Shown: piece after piece, positions 1 through 8,449 of the stretch | Layout of the letters: the number at the start of each line of letters is the position of its first letter | How positions within the stretch are numbered: position 1 is the stretch's first letter | Source: Corynebacterium faecale | GTDB lineage: Bacteria; Actinomycetota; Actinomycetes; Mycobacteriales; Mycobacteriaceae | DNA length: 64,000 nt | NCBI RefSeq assembly: GCF_030408735.1 | Contig: NZ_CP047204.1 | Location: forward strand, 992,001-1,056,000 | Direction of reading: 5' to 3' | Translations under genes and position numbers: made by a program | The notes under the pieces: model-generated | What the model saw: only the letters and a program-made list of their open reading frames with translations | The model's database searches: none | Told to the model about the DNA's origin: nothing

Positions 1-2
1 AC

Positions 3-236
3 CGTGCACTGAGCCCCGGTGGTTCGGTGTTGCTCAGCTACTTTGACGGCCCTTGCCTGGAGCCTTTCGACCATCCCATCACCACCGCCTGGACCTGGCC
101 GCTTCCAAATATGACCGCCGTGCTGAATACGGCGGGGTTCCAGGTCATGGAGGTCAACCAACAACCCAACCCGGGGCATTGGTCGCATGCAGCGATCATT
201 GCCGTGAAACAAGAAACAACTCAAGGAGAAAACTAA
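3..236 (+). CDS. Class I SAM-dependent methyltransferase, C-terminal part (truncated by window edge)
   Basis: The reading frame is open from the first bases of the window to TAA at 234-236, so only the last 77 or so residues are visible. They resemble the end of class I methyltransferases: a strand after a Pro-Gly turn (LSPGGSVLLSYFDG), a Trp-Pro helix start and a final strand ending AAIIAVK. The SAM-binding motifs lie outside the window, so substrate cannot be judged. The stop overlaps the start of the next gene (TAATG), which suggests translational coupling with the SDR. Confidence 0.55.
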   Translation, partial: RALSPGGSVLLSYFDGPCLEPFDHPITTAWTWPLPNMTAVLNTAGFQVMEVNQQPNPGHWSHAAIIAVKQETTQGEN

Positions 237-1018
237 TGGCACGCACCATTGTGGTGACAGGTTCAGCTTCCGGAATTGGCAAGGCAACAGCGGACGTACT
301 TGAAAACGCAGGAGACCGCGTGATCCGGGTTGACCTGAAAGAGGGGGATGTCACCGCAGATCTGGGCAGCGCGGAAGGCGTATCCGCTGCGGTGGATCAG
401 ATCGCGGATCTCTCGGGTGGTGTGATCGATGGTCTGGTGGCCAATGCCGGTGTCTCCCACCCAACTGAGTTGTCACTGAAGATCAATTATTTCGGAACAG
501 TGGCGCTGATTGAAGGGCTGCGGCCACTGCTGGCGAAGTCCGAAGCCCCGCGAGTATCCGTGACCACCTCTGCCGCCACACTCCAGGGCAATGATCCGGA
601 ACTGGTGGATCTGATGCTTGCCGGTGAGGAGGAGAAGGCCATCGAGCGTGGCACGGCCCTCACGGCACAGGGGCCCCAGATCGGTTATGCGAACTATTCC
701 AGCTCCAAGCGGGCGATCTCCCGTTGGATCCGTCAGGTGGCACCGACCCGGGAGTATGCAGGTGCTGGCATCGGGATCAACGGTGTCGGACCGGGCCAGG
801 TCTTCACCGGTATGACCACTGATCTCTTCTCCACGGAGGAGGGCAGGAAGATGGCCGCAGATGCGATGCCGACCCCTTACAACGGCATCGCCGAAGCTGA
901 GCATATCGCCGCTGTCCACGAGTTTCTCATCTCTGAGGGCAATGCCCGGATGACCGGTCAGGTCATGTTCGTCGACGGTGGTTATGATGCCCAGTCCCGT
1001 GGCGACAACATCTGGTAA
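236..1018 (+). CDS. SDR oxidoreductase, 3-alpha-hydroxysteroid dehydrogenase/carbonyl reductase-like
   Basis: A 260-aa classical short-chain dehydrogenase/reductase, expected to be a cytosolic NAD(P)-dependent alcohol/ketone oxidoreductase. Visible motifs are the nucleotide-binding TGSASGIG near residue 8, an acidic DLKEGD strand end of the type that binds NAD(H), the NAG motif, a Ser before the active site and the catalytic YSSSK. The spacing and the short DVTADL segment are typical of the 3-alpha-HSD/carbonyl reductase subgroup. ATG 236 overlaps the upstream methyltransferase stop and has AAGGAG 9-14 bases upstream; a start further upstream would lie inside the methyltransferase. Substrate is unknown. 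Confidence 0.8.
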   Translation: MARTIVVTGSASGIGKATADVLENAGDRVIRVDLKEGDVTADLGSAEGVSAAVDQIADLSGGVIDGLVANAGVSHPTELSLKINYFGTVALIEGLRPLLAKSEAPRVSVTTSAATLQGNDPELVDLMLAGEEEKAIERGTALTAQGPQIGYANYSSSKRAISRWIRQVAPTREYAGAGIGINGVGPGQVFTGMTTDLFSTEEGRKMAADAMPTPYNGIAEAEHIAAVHEFLISEGNARMTGQVMFVDGGYDAQSRGDNIW

Positions 1019-1083
1019 CCAAATATAAAAGAAGTGTAATCTGGGCAGCCCAACGCTCAACTCCGACTATTCAAGGAGACATC

Positions 1084-2022
1084 ATGACCGAAACGCACGG
1101 TAGTAACACCGAAAACGCCAATCATGAAACCACTGACCAGCTGACCTTCCAGAACCCGGTCACCCGCTATCCAGAGATTGAACCGCCGGTTCAGGATCAA
1201 CCAGAACCCGGCCTTGATGCCGAACTCGTCCCCAAAACTGACCGTGGAGAATTCTCCTACCGGGGCACAGGTCGACTCGAGGGCAGGCGCGCACTGATCA
1301 CCGGTGGTGATTCCGGTATCGGCGCAGCGGTCGCCGTGGCCTTCGCTCGCGAAGGCGCCGACATCGCCCTCAACTACCTCCCTGCTGAGGAGGAAGACGC
1401 CCAGTGGGTCAAAGAGGTGGTGGATCAGACCGGCAAGAAGATCGTCCTCATCCCGGGTGATCTGGCCGATGCTGAGTTCTGTCGGACCCTGGTCACCGAC
1501 GCCGCTGAGGCACTCGGTGGCCTGGACATCCTGGTTAATAATGCAGGGCGTCAGATCGTCCAGGAGAGCCTGGAGGACCTGACCGATGAGCAGCTGGATG
1601 ACACCTTCAACGTCAATATCCTGGCGATGTTCCGCATCACCCGCGAGGCTCTCAAGCACCTGAAGGCGGGGTCCAGCATCGTGAACACCACCTCTATCCA
1701 AGCCTACCAGCCTTCTGCGAATCTGTTGGACTACGCCTCCACCAAGGCTGCGATCAACAACTTCACCAAGGGACTCGGCCAACAGCTCGCCCCCAAGGGC
1801 ATCCGCGTCAACGCGGTCGCACCGGGGCCTTTCTGGACCCCTCTGCAGGTCTCTGATGGTCAGGAGAAGGAGGACCTGCCTGAGTTCGGTAAGAACACCC
1901 CGCTGGGTCGTGCCGGTCAACCGACGGAACTGGCTCCGGCCTATGTGTTCCTGGCATCCTCTGAATCCAGCTACGTCATCGGTGAAACCCTCAACGTCAA
2001 CGGTGGTACCCCCGCGCCATAG
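1084..2022 (+). CDS. SDR family oxidoreductase of the YghA/YdaD general-stress type
   Basis: A 312-aa SDR with the N-terminal extension of about 45 residues that marks the YghA/YdaD/YhxC subgroup (a Pro-rich lead of the P-x-Y-P-E-I-x-P type), then TGGDSGIG, the NAG motif, catalytic Ser in NTTS and YASTK. Members of this subgroup are often stress-induced, but the physiological substrate is usually unknown. It starts 65 bp after the previous SDR with CAAGGAGA ahead of ATG 1084, so the two may be co-transcribed. Confidence 0.85.
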   Translation: MTETHGSNTENANHETTDQLTFQNPVTRYPEIEPPVQDQPEPGLDAELVPKTDRGEFSYRGTGRLEGRRALITGGDSGIGAAVAVAFAREGADIALNYLPAEEEDAQWVKEVVDQTGKKIVLIPGDLADAEFCRTLVTDAAEALGGLDILVNNAGRQIVQESLEDLTDEQLDDTFNVNILAMFRITREALKHLKAGSSIVNTTSIQAYQPSANLLDYASTKAAINNFTKGLGQQLAPKGIRVNAVAPGPFWTPLQVSDGQEKEDLPEFGKNTPLGRAGQPTELAPAYVFLASSESSYVIGETLNVNGGTPAP

Positions 2023-2088
2023 ACGCCCTAGACAAAGCCCACGAGATAATGCCCCTCAGCTGGGAAAACAGGGTAAGATACTGAATTT

Positions 2089-2451
2089 ATGTCTGATCAA
2101 TTACCCTCATGCCCCCAGTGTGACAGTGAATTCACCTACGAAAACGGTGCCCTGCTCGTGTGCCCCATGTGCGCTCACGAGTGGGTACCCGGCGAGGCGG
2201 AAGCCACTGAAGCTGATGCCACCCCGGTGATCAAGGACTCGGTGGGCAATGTCCTGCAGGACGGGGACAGCGTGTCCATCGTCAAGAGCCTGAAGGTCAA
2301 GGGCGGCGGTGGAAAAGACATCAAGATCGGCACCAAGGTCACCGGCATCCGCCTGATCGAGGGCGGTGGTGTTGATGGCCACGATATCGATGCCACCGTT
2401 CCTGGCTTCGGCAAGATGCAGCTGAAGTCCAGTGTGGTGAAGAAGCTCTAG
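2089..2451 (+). CDS. yjdM: YjdM/PhnA-like zinc-ribbon protein
   Basis: A 120-aa protein of the PhnA/YjdM family. The N-terminus carries a zinc ribbon (CPQC ... CPMC, four Cys within the first 30 residues), followed by the conserved core with VLQDGDSV and the lysine-rich KVKGGGGKDIKIGTKV segment. Despite the old name, family members are not established phosphonate enzymes and the role is unclear. A TAAGAT -10-like hexamer at 2074-2079 lies only 9 bases before ATG 2089 and no Shine-Dalgarno is evident, so the transcript may be leaderless. Its stop codon sits at the insertion point of the adjacent IS element. Confidence 0.85.
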   Translation: MSDQLPSCPQCDSEFTYENGALLVCPMCAHEWVPGEAEATEADATPVIKDSVGNVLQDGDSVSIVKSLKVKGGGGKDIKIGTKVTGIRLIEGGGVDGHDIDATVPGFGKMQLKSSVVKKL

Positions 2452-2452
2452 A

Positions 2453-2470
2453 TGATTGATTCCAAGGGGT
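2453..2470 (+). repeat. IS left terminal inverted repeat
   Basis: TGATTGATTCCAAGGGGT, an exact reverse complement of the right end at 3424-3441. Confidence 0.9.
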
Positions 2471-2515
2471 GTCGCTACCGCTAAAACAAAGCGAGAGTGT
2501 TTAAGGATTGAAGTT

Positions 2516-3424
2516 GTGGACCACAATCTAAACACTCTCGCCCTGGCAGTCTATGTCACCGCTGACGACTTCATCAACACCCACTCACACCTGGTGCCGA
2601 ACCGACCAGCAATCGGGATCCAACCCCAGGTCACCGACGCGGAACTCATCACCCTCGTCATCATGGAAAACCTCCTGGGATTTACCTCCGAACGCCGCTT
2701 CATCCGCTACGCCCACACCCACCTAAACAGCATCTTCCCCTACATCCCACAACAATCCGGATACAACAAACGCCAACGCAAACTCACCGAACTCACCCAC
2801 CACATCATGACCTATCTGGCCGCCTCCACCGGACTACTCGCCGATGATCTCTGGGTGGTCGATTCCACCCCGGTCGAATGCGGTCGATCCCGGGAAACAG
2901 TCAAACGATCCGACCTAGCCGGGTTCGCCGAATACGGTTATTGTGCCTCGCACTCCCGGTTTTTCTGGGGGTTGCGTCTCCACCTGATCACCACATTGCA
3001 CGGGCTGCCTGTTGGGTACGCCCTGACTGGGGCGAAAGCTGACGAACGCCAGGCGCTGGTGTCCATGCTCGATACCGTGCCCGTGCAGGTGGCATCGGGC
3101 CAGGTGATCATGGCGGATAAGGGCTACAACGGTGCGTGGTTGGAAGATGTGCTCAATGATGGTGGTGTGGAGTTGATCCGCCCGGCTAGAAAGGATGAAA
3201 CCCCCAGGTCAGGGAGAGGGTTTCTGAAACCTTTGCGGCAAACCATTGAGTCGGTGTTTGACACGTTGAAAGGACAGTTGGGACTTGAGCTGCATGGTGG
3301 GCGCACGGTGCGTGGGGTGGTCAGTCGGGTGGTGCGACGGTTGTTGGCGTTGACTGCGGTGATCTGGCATAACCATGCCACCGGTCAGCCGGTGCTGCGG
3401 TCATTGATCGCCTATGACCACTGA
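2516..3424 (+). CDS. IS982-family DDE transposase
   Basis: A transposase of about 302 aa that appears intact. The three catalytic acids are visible: Asp in VVDSTPVE, Asp in MADKGYNG and Glu in RQTIESVFDTLK. The stretch CGRSRETVKRSDLAG and the YGYCASHSRFFWGLRLHL block are what I recall of actinobacterial IS982 transposases. The frame is open from within the left repeat (TTG 2456), but that start has no ribosome site; GTG 2516 has AGG 9 bases upstream and gives the usual N-terminus beginning near NTLAxAxYV. No frameshift was found, so the element could still be active. Confidence 0.85.
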   Translation: MDHNLNTLALAVYVTADDFINTHSHLVPNRPAIGIQPQVTDAELITLVIMENLLGFTSERRFIRYAHTHLNSIFPYIPQQSGYNKRQRKLTELTHHIMTYLAASTGLLADDLWVVDSTPVECGRSRETVKRSDLAGFAEYGYCASHSRFFWGLRLHLITTLHGLPVGYALTGAKADERQALVSMLDTVPVQVASGQVIMADKGYNGAWLEDVLNDGGVELIRPARKDETPRSGRGFLKPLRQTIESVFDTLKGQLGLELHGGRTVRGVVSRVVRRLLALTAVIWHNHATGQPVLRSLIAYDH

Positions 3425-3441
3425 CCCCTTGGAATCAATCA
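3424..3441 (-). repeat. IS right terminal inverted repeat
   Basis: ACCCCTTGGAATCAATCA, an exact reverse complement of the left end. Its first base is the last base of the transposase stop codon. Confidence 0.9.
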
Positions 3442-3442
3442 T

Positions 3443-6094
3443 CTAGAACGATCCTCCGCGGCTTGAATTTCCTCGGCGATTGTCGCTACTGGTGACGTTT
3501 TGGCGAGGAGTAGTAGATTTTGGAGAGTATGTGGACTGAGAACTGTCAGCTGCTTTTTCGATCTCCTCAGCCCGCCTACGGCGCCTTTCCTCACGCTTGC
3601 GTCTTTTGTTTTCGCGCTTCTCTTCCGCTCTTTTTTCTTCGGTTGATATTTCCTGTCGGTGCTGATGTAATTCGTTGGTCATCAAGCCTAGAAACGATGC
3701 AGCTCTCAGACCCAGCGCAACAGGCTGTTCGGTTTGTAGTTTTTCCTCGTGGTCCTTGATATCCATATTTGTCTGAGTGGTTGATCGTTGTGCTTCTTGA
3801 GCAGCCTGTTTTACCAATTCATCTGCTAGGGAAATCTGTTTAGTGCGCTCCGCCGTCGCTCGGGATACCAGCGACATTGCATTAGCCAGGTAAATACGTG
3901 CCTGTGCCTTTACCACGGCGTCATGTGAGGAGATCAGATCTTTGGCGATTTGTATCTGGGACCTGGTGTTGGTCAGTTTTTGATCTATTAATTGGAGTTT
4001 ATGGGCGTGCAACTTAACAGATTCACGGGCGGCTTCGAGCTGCTGGGCAAGCAGATCTTCAGTGTCGATGAGGGAGGAGTAAGCGCTCAGTGGGTTAACA
4101 GCTGCTTGTTCCCGAACTCTATCCAGGGATTCAGAGGAATTCGCAACAGTGGAATCTAGAGTTTCCCAATTTATTTCGGCGCCGTGTTCCAGACCCCATG
4201 CTTTGATTTTTTGAGCTTCCTGTATTTTTTCTTCGACTTCTCCGCTTAAAGTTTCAAAACCGTCGTTTGCTGCGGCGATGTTATTGTCCGCGTGTTCGAT
4301 ACCCAGGAGCAGGGGATCAATGAGTCCGAGAGCTTGTTCGGCCCCTCGTATTGCATTGATAACTCCGGCTCGTTGACCCGCCGGTCTTGCATTCTGCTCA
4401 CGACCGATAGACAGTTGACCTTCAGCCTGCTCGAGAGCTGATTCAGCCAGGGATACATTATCGTTTATTGATTCCAGCATTTCCGGGGCATAGCGGGATT
4501 GGAGATCTAGAAGTGATGCTTGTGCTCGTATGATGCGTGTACGAAGAGAAACTGACTGTTGAGTCAATGCACTGAGTTCAGTGCCTGCGTTAGCTATCAG
4601 ATCCCTGAGAGTGGAGAGTCCTGCTCTTTGTTGATTGACAGCTTCTTCTGCGCGACCACACAGGGAGATGATTTGAATGAGATCTGTCTGCTTTTCCGGG
4701 TTAGATTCGTTGATGGATTCCCGAAAGCGGGTATAGCTTTGGATATTCTGCTGGAGCTTCTGGATTCTTAGGCGAAGATCCTGGATTCTTAGACGGAGCC
4801 TTTGGATTCTTAGGCGAAGATTCTGGATTGTTTGTAGAAAAGAACCTCCTTGCCCAGATGGGGTATTAAATCTGGGTGAAGAAGAGGGTTCCTCAAGTGT
4901 AATCCCTGGGTTGGAGAGAGTAATTTTCTGATGAATCTGGAGTGCTTGCTTGAATACACGGTCGGCTTCTTCGGCAGCTTGCTGAATGGAGCGGGTTCGT
5001 AAGGAGCCGAAATCGGCCACAGCAATGTTCAGCTCTTCACGGGACCGGTTCATCAACGCACCAGTAGTAACGATTAGCTCGTCCGCGCGCTTCTCAAGTA
5101 TGTGGACTGGGTAGTCTGCCAATCCTGCATCATTATTGTGCGCGACTTGCCGAACGCTGACTAGTTGTTGCTCTGTGTACTTTTGCCGTCTCTCGGTAAC
5201 TTTACGGAAAAGGTAGACCAGGAGAACGCCCAATAATATGAACACGGAGAAGACTGTGACAAAGGACACCAGGGTGGACCAGAATGAACTCCCACTCTGT
5301 GTGGAATCGGTCCTGGTTGCATTAGCTACGGGCTGCTCGACCTGAACAGGCTCCTCTACTTCGAGGCCTTCTTCGGGTTGGGTGGAATTAGAGGAATCGT
5401 CGCCTTCTGCAAGAGCTACGGGCTGCTCGACCTGAACAGGCTCCTCTACTTCGAGGCCTTCTTCGGGTTGGGTGGAATTAGAGGAATCGTCGCCTTCTGC
5501 AAGAGCTAGGATTTCACCGAGAAAATCATCCCAGGAAAAAGAAGACTCAGCTGACCTCGTGGCTGCATCGACAGCAGCGAAACCGGCCTCTGGCCAATCT
5601 GATTCCACCAGTGAGGGGAGTATTGCATCTTCAATATCGTCAAGATCAGACTCTGACCAGGTTCCGGCGGTGGTATCGGCACTCAGTCCAAATTGTCGGT
5701 CCTCGGTTGCTATAGCCAGAACGAAAGTGTTTCCTCCACCGTTGGCGTCAACGGCCAGTTCAGCCCACTCGGTGTTTCCGAATCCATCGAAAGATGGCAT
5801 GTATATAATGAAAATCGATTTCTGATGCTCTATTAGTAATTGCTGAATTGAGCTTCCAAGTTCGGTGTTTTGTTCGGGTGTCAATACACCAGAGGTGTCA
5901 GTCACTCGCGTCGATAGTTGGCCGGGAGCTATCGTGTATTCCGGTAAAACAGCTGGCTGAGCTAAAGTGATTTCAGAATTTTCTCCCACCTGCAATGTCT
6001 GAGCAGATGCAAGGGGAGCGAACAATAAAAGTCCTGCTAAACCCACGAGGGATACTCCACCAGAGAATGTGGAGCGGAAATGAAATGCTTTCAT
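3443..6094 (-). CDS. Secreted/membrane-anchored TPM-domain protein with long coiled-coil region
   Basis: An 883-aa protein. Residues 1-31 form a signal peptide ending ASA; about 55-180 are a TPM domain (seen in YgcG-like and Psb32-like proteins); 198-257 hold an exact 30-residue duplication rich in Glu; 271-296 are a single membrane helix followed by basic residues; the rest is mostly alpha-helical coiled coil, with 7-residue units of the LRLRIQx type near 418-450 and a highly charged Arg/Glu stretch before a GGSF tail. The layout suggests an extracytoplasmic TPM domain tethered to a large cytoplasmic coil. The gene is visibly richer in A+T than its neighbours. Function is unknown; an envelope-stress or scaffold role would be a guess. 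Confidence 0.75.
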   Translation of the reverse strand: MKAFHFRSTFSGGVSLVGLAGLLLFAPLASAQTLQVGENSEITLAQPAVLPEYTIAPGQLSTRVTDTSGVLTPEQNTELGSSIQQLLIEHQKSIFIIYMPSFDGFGNTEWAELAVDANGGGNTFVLAIATEDRQFGLSADTTAGTWSESDLDDIEDAILPSLVESDWPEAGFAAVDAATRSAESSFSWDDFLGEILALAEGDDSSNSTQPEEGLEVEEPVQVEQPVALAEGDDSSNSTQPEEGLEVEEPVQVEQPVANATRTDSTQSGSSFWSTLVSFVTVFSVFILLGVLLVYLFRKVTERRQKYTEQQLVSVRQVAHNNDAGLADYPVHILEKRADELIVTTGALMNRSREELNIAVADFGSLRTRSIQQAAEEADRVFKQALQIHQKITLSNPGITLEEPSSSPRFNTPSGQGGSFLQTIQNLRLRIQRLRLRIQDLRLRIQKLQQNIQSYTRFRESINESNPEKQTDLIQIISLCGRAEEAVNQQRAGLSTLRDLIANAGTELSALTQQSVSLRTRIIRAQASLLDLQSRYAPEMLESINDNVSLAESALEQAEGQLSIGREQNARPAGQRAGVINAIRGAEQALGLIDPLLLGIEHADNNIAAANDGFETLSGEVEEKIQEAQKIKAWGLEHGAEINWETLDSTVANSSESLDRVREQAAVNPLSAYSSLIDTEDLLAQQLEAARESVKLHAHKLQLIDQKLTNTRSQIQIAKDLISSHDAVVKAQARIYLANAMSLVSRATAERTKQISLADELVKQAAQEAQRSTTQTNMDIKDHEEKLQTEQPVALGLRAASFLGLMTNELHQHRQEISTEEKRAEEKRENKRRKREERRRRRAEEIEKAADSSQSTYSPKSTTPRQNVTSSDNRRGNSSRGGSF
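5324..5503 (-). repeat. Exact 90-bp tandem duplication inside the TPM-protein gene
   Basis: Two head-to-tail 90-bp copies (about 5324-5413 and 5414-5503) that I read as identical. They encode residues 198-227 and 228-257, the acidic linker between the TPM domain and the membrane helix. The reading frame is kept. Confidence 0.92.
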
Positions 6095-6166
6095 GATGCT
6101 GATATTATCCGCCCATCATGCCCCATATTCTGTGTGTGAGCGGAGCGACGCAGGACGGGGGTAGCG

Positions 6167-6424
6167 TCAGGCAAGTGACAGGAACAGCTTCTCCATGGCT
6201 TCGCGTTCCTCGGGGCCGGCGTCATCCTGGAAGCATTTCTCCATGCCGGCAGAGATGATGGTGAAGCCCGCGCGGTCCACCGCCTTGGAAGCTGCTGAGA
6301 GTTGTTGGACGATGGTTTTGCAGTCTTCGCCCTCTTCAAGCATCCGGACCACAGCGTTGAGCTGGCCCTGGGCGCGCTTGAGGCGGTTGATGGCGGGACG
6401 CATCTCTTCAGGATCAAGTTTCAT
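6167..6424 (-). CDS. CsoR/CstR-family repressor with Cys pair but no copper-ligand His
   Basis: An 85-aa DUF156-family DNA-binding repressor with the helix motif NRLKRAQGQ at 13-21. Cys35 and Cys64 have the 29-residue spacing of the two family cysteines, but the position of the copper-ligand His (His61 of M. tuberculosis CsoR) is Gly60. That Cys-x-Cys pattern without His matches the persulfide sensor CstR better than copper-sensing CsoR; this is inference from residues only. ATG 6424 was chosen because it gives the standard N-terminus. A palindrome of the family type lies 12-38 bases upstream, implying autoregulation. The gene follows nadS on the same strand. Confidence 0.85.
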   Translation of the reverse strand: MKLDPEEMRPAINRLKRAQGQLNAVVRMLEEGEDCKTIVQQLSAASKAVDRAGFTIISAGMEKCFQDDAGPEEREAMEKLFLSLA

Positions 6425-6435
6425 AAACGGACACC

Positions 6436-6462
6436 ATACCCCAGGGATACGCCTGGGGGTAT
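6436..6462 (-). promoter_or_regulatory. CsoR/CstR-type operator upstream of the repressor gene
   Basis: ATACGCCTGGGGGTAT at 6447-6462 matches the two sites at 10589 and 10625 (ATACCC-N4-GGGTAT) with one change. A second overlapping half-palindrome, ATACCCCAGGGATAC, starts at 6436. Position just upstream of the start codon fits autorepression. Confidence 0.7.
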
Positions 6463-6521
6463 TGTTGTATTCTTCCGGGCAGTATTTACCTTGGTCGTCG
6501 CAAAGCGCACTGCCGGTCCGC

Positions 6522-7604
6522 CTACAGTGACCGCACCGCGGTGACCGCCTCCAGCACCGCCCGGGCAGCCACTGAGACATCGGCGGCGGTATTGGTGGAG
6601 GAGAAGGTAAACCGCACCGAGGTCCTGGCCAGGTCCTCCGACAGGCCGATGGCCAGCAGGACATGGGGCACCTCGCCCGAACCGCAGGCAGATCCCGGTG
6701 AGCAGATGATTCCGCGCTGCTCCAGCTCCAGAAGAACCGCCTCGCCACCGGTGTTCTCAAACACGAATGAGGCGTGACCGGGGAGCCGCTGGGTGGGATG
6801 GCCGGTGAGGTGTGCGCCGTCGATGGTGAGCACCGTGGTGATGAAGTCACTGAGGTTAGGTGTTTCGTTTTCAGGGGCCAGTGTCAGGGCAGTGGCGAAG
6901 GCGACCGCACCGGCAACGTTCTCCGTGCCGCTGCGTCGGCCGCGTTCCTGCCCGCCGCCGTGAATGAGGGGTTCCAGAGGTAGACGGCACCAGAGCGCAC
7001 CGATGCCTTTTGGCGCACCGATCTTGTGACCGGACAAGCTGATGGCATCCACCCCGAGCCCCGAAAGTGGCAATCCAGCGGCTTGAACCGCATCGGTGTG
7101 GAAAGGTGCGTCGGTGGCTGCGGCGAGCTCCCGGATGGGTTGGATCGTGCCGATCTCATTGTTGGCATAGTGGATGCTCACCAGCGTGGTATCCGGCCGC
7201 GATACCTTCGCCAACTCGGTTGCTGAGACCATCCCCTGGCCATCCGGGGTGAGCCAGGTGACCTCGAAATCATGGAATCGCACCAGATAATCCACGGATT
7301 CCAGGACGGCGGAGTGCTCCAGAGGGGTGGTGATGATGTGCCTGCCACGCGGATTGGCCAGGGCGATGCCCTTGATGGCGAGGTTGTCGGCCTCGGTGCC
7401 GCCGGAGGTGAACACCACCTGTGTGGCGCGCCCACCGACCACTCCGGCCACTGCGCGTCGTGCGGCGGTCAGGCCCGCCGCGGCCGCCTCCCCGACGGAA
7501 TGCGGGCTCGACGGGTTCCCGAAGTGAGTGGTCAGGTACGGCCACATGGCTTCTAAAGCTTCACGACGCACACCCGTTGTCGCCGCATTATCCAGGTAGA
7601 GCAT
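6522..7604 (-). CDS. nadS: Cysteine desulfurase of the NAD operon
   Basis: A 360-aa class V aminotransferase-fold cysteine desulfurase. Features seen are the PLP lysine in SLSGHKIGAPKG and the catalytic Cys loop SPGSACGSGE. In this operon context the enzyme is thought to supply sulfur for the [4Fe-4S] cluster of quinolinate synthase NadA. Its ATG overlaps the nadC stop by one base (TAATG), so translation is coupled. It is the last gene of ndnR-nadA-nadC-nadS. Confidence 0.92.
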   Translation of the reverse strand: MLYLDNAATTGVRREALEAMWPYLTTHFGNPSSPHSVGEAAAAGLTAARRAVAGVVGGRATQVVFTSGGTEADNLAIKGIALANPRGRHIITTPLEHSAVLESVDYLVRFHDFEVTWLTPDGQGMVSATELAKVSRPDTTLVSIHYANNEIGTIQPIRELAAATDAPFHTDAVQAAGLPLSGLGVDAISLSGHKIGAPKGIGALWCRLPLEPLIHGGGQERGRRSGTENVAGAVAFATALTLAPENETPNLSDFITTVLTIDGAHLTGHPTQRLPGHASFVFENTGGEAVLLELEQRGIICSPGSACGSGEVPHVLLAIGLSEDLARTSVRFTFSSTNTAADVSVAARAVLEAVTAVRSL

Positions 7605-8449
7605 TATTCGAAATCGAGTCCCAGATCCAGGGCCCGGACAGAGTGGGTGAGGGCTCCGACGGAGATCACATCAACACCCGTTCGGGCGATGTCTGCCACG
7701 GTGTCCAGATTCACCCCACCGGAGGCCTCAACGATTGCGCGTCCACCGATGATCCGGAGGCCTTCTTTCAGATCCTCATTGGTGAAATTGTCCAACATGA
7801 TGGTGTGGATCCCGGCGGCGAGCACGGGTTCGATCTGGTCGATGCGATCCACCTCCACCTCGATGTGGGTGGTGTGGGGCAGGCGGGTCTTCATCTGGGT
7901 GAGGGCTTCGGTGATGGTCATGCCCTGGGCGAGCACGGCCACCAGGTGGTTATCCTTCACCATCACCGCATCTGACAGGGAGGTGCGGTGGTTGTGGCCA
8001 CCGCCGTCACGTACAGCCTGGCGTTCAACAATCCGCAGGCCGGGAGTGGTTTTGCGGGTGTCCACGATGCGTGCCTTCGTGCCCTTGACGGCCTCCACAT
8101 AGCGGGCGGTCTGGGTGGCGATACCCGACATGCGCTGGGTGAAGTTCAAGGCGATGCGCTCGGCACGGAGCAGCGCGCGCGACGGCCCGGTGATAATGGC
8201 CAGGATGGCACCGCGCTCAAAGGCCTCGCCGTCACTGATATGCAGTTCCACCCGTGTCTGTGGATCAACGAGCCGGAAGGCAGCCTCCAACAGTTGGGTG
8301 CCACTGAACATGCCAGGCTCGCGTGCGACCAGGTGGGCGCGGGAGAGGGCTGCAGCCGGAACGAGGTTATTCGAGGTGATATCGCCCCACGGGGCATCCT
8401 CGTTCAGGGCTGTTTCCACCAGTTTGTCAATGCTTCGCTGATCGCTCAT
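7604..8449 (-). CDS. nadC: Nicotinate-nucleotide pyrophosphorylase (quinolinate phosphoribosyltransferase)
   Basis: A 281-aa NadC that converts quinolinate and PRPP to nicotinate mononucleotide, CO2 and PPi. Family motifs visible include DTRKTTPGLR, the GGGHNHR loop, MVKDNHL, EVEVD, MLDN and the EASGGV / SVGALTHS end. ATG 8449 overlaps the nadA stop (TGATG) and gives a normal N-terminus; the frame is open upstream but would run inside nadA. Confidence 0.95.
   Translation of the reverse strand: MSDQRSIDKLVETALNEDAPWGDITSNNLVPAAALSRAHLVAREPGMFSGTQLLEAAFRLVDPQTRVELHISDGEAFERGAILAIITGPSRALLRAERIALNFTQRMSGIATQTARYVEAVKGTKARIVDTRKTTPGLRIVERQAVRDGGGHNHRTSLSDAVMVKDNHLVAVLAQGMTITEALTQMKTRLPHTTHIEVEVDRIDQIEPVLAAGIHTIMLDNFTNEDLKEGLRIIGGRAIVEASGGVNLDTVADIARTGVDVISVGALTHSVRALDLGLDFE

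Larger units (their letters stand above)
2447..3447 (+). mobile_element. IS982-family insertion sequence with 18-bp perfect terminal repeats
   Basis: A complete element: perfect 18-bp inverted repeats at 2453-2470 and 3424-3441 bracket one transposase gene. The hexamer TCTAGA flanks both ends (2447-2452 and 3442-3447) and is best read as the target duplication; because it is palindromic it could also be counted as a 24-bp inverted repeat. The insertion lies between the convergent yjdM and TPM-protein genes, and each flanking gene takes its TAG stop from its own copy of TCTAGA. No second copy is in the window. Confidence 0.88.

Noticed and set aside
2456..2515. Upstream TTG start for the IS transposase
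   Set aside because: It lies within the terminal repeat and lacks a ribosome site; GTG 2516 fits the family N-terminus better.
6167..6424. Annotating the CsoR-family protein as a copper sensor
   Set aside because: The histidine ligand is replaced by glycine and no copper ATPase or chaperone gene is adjacent.
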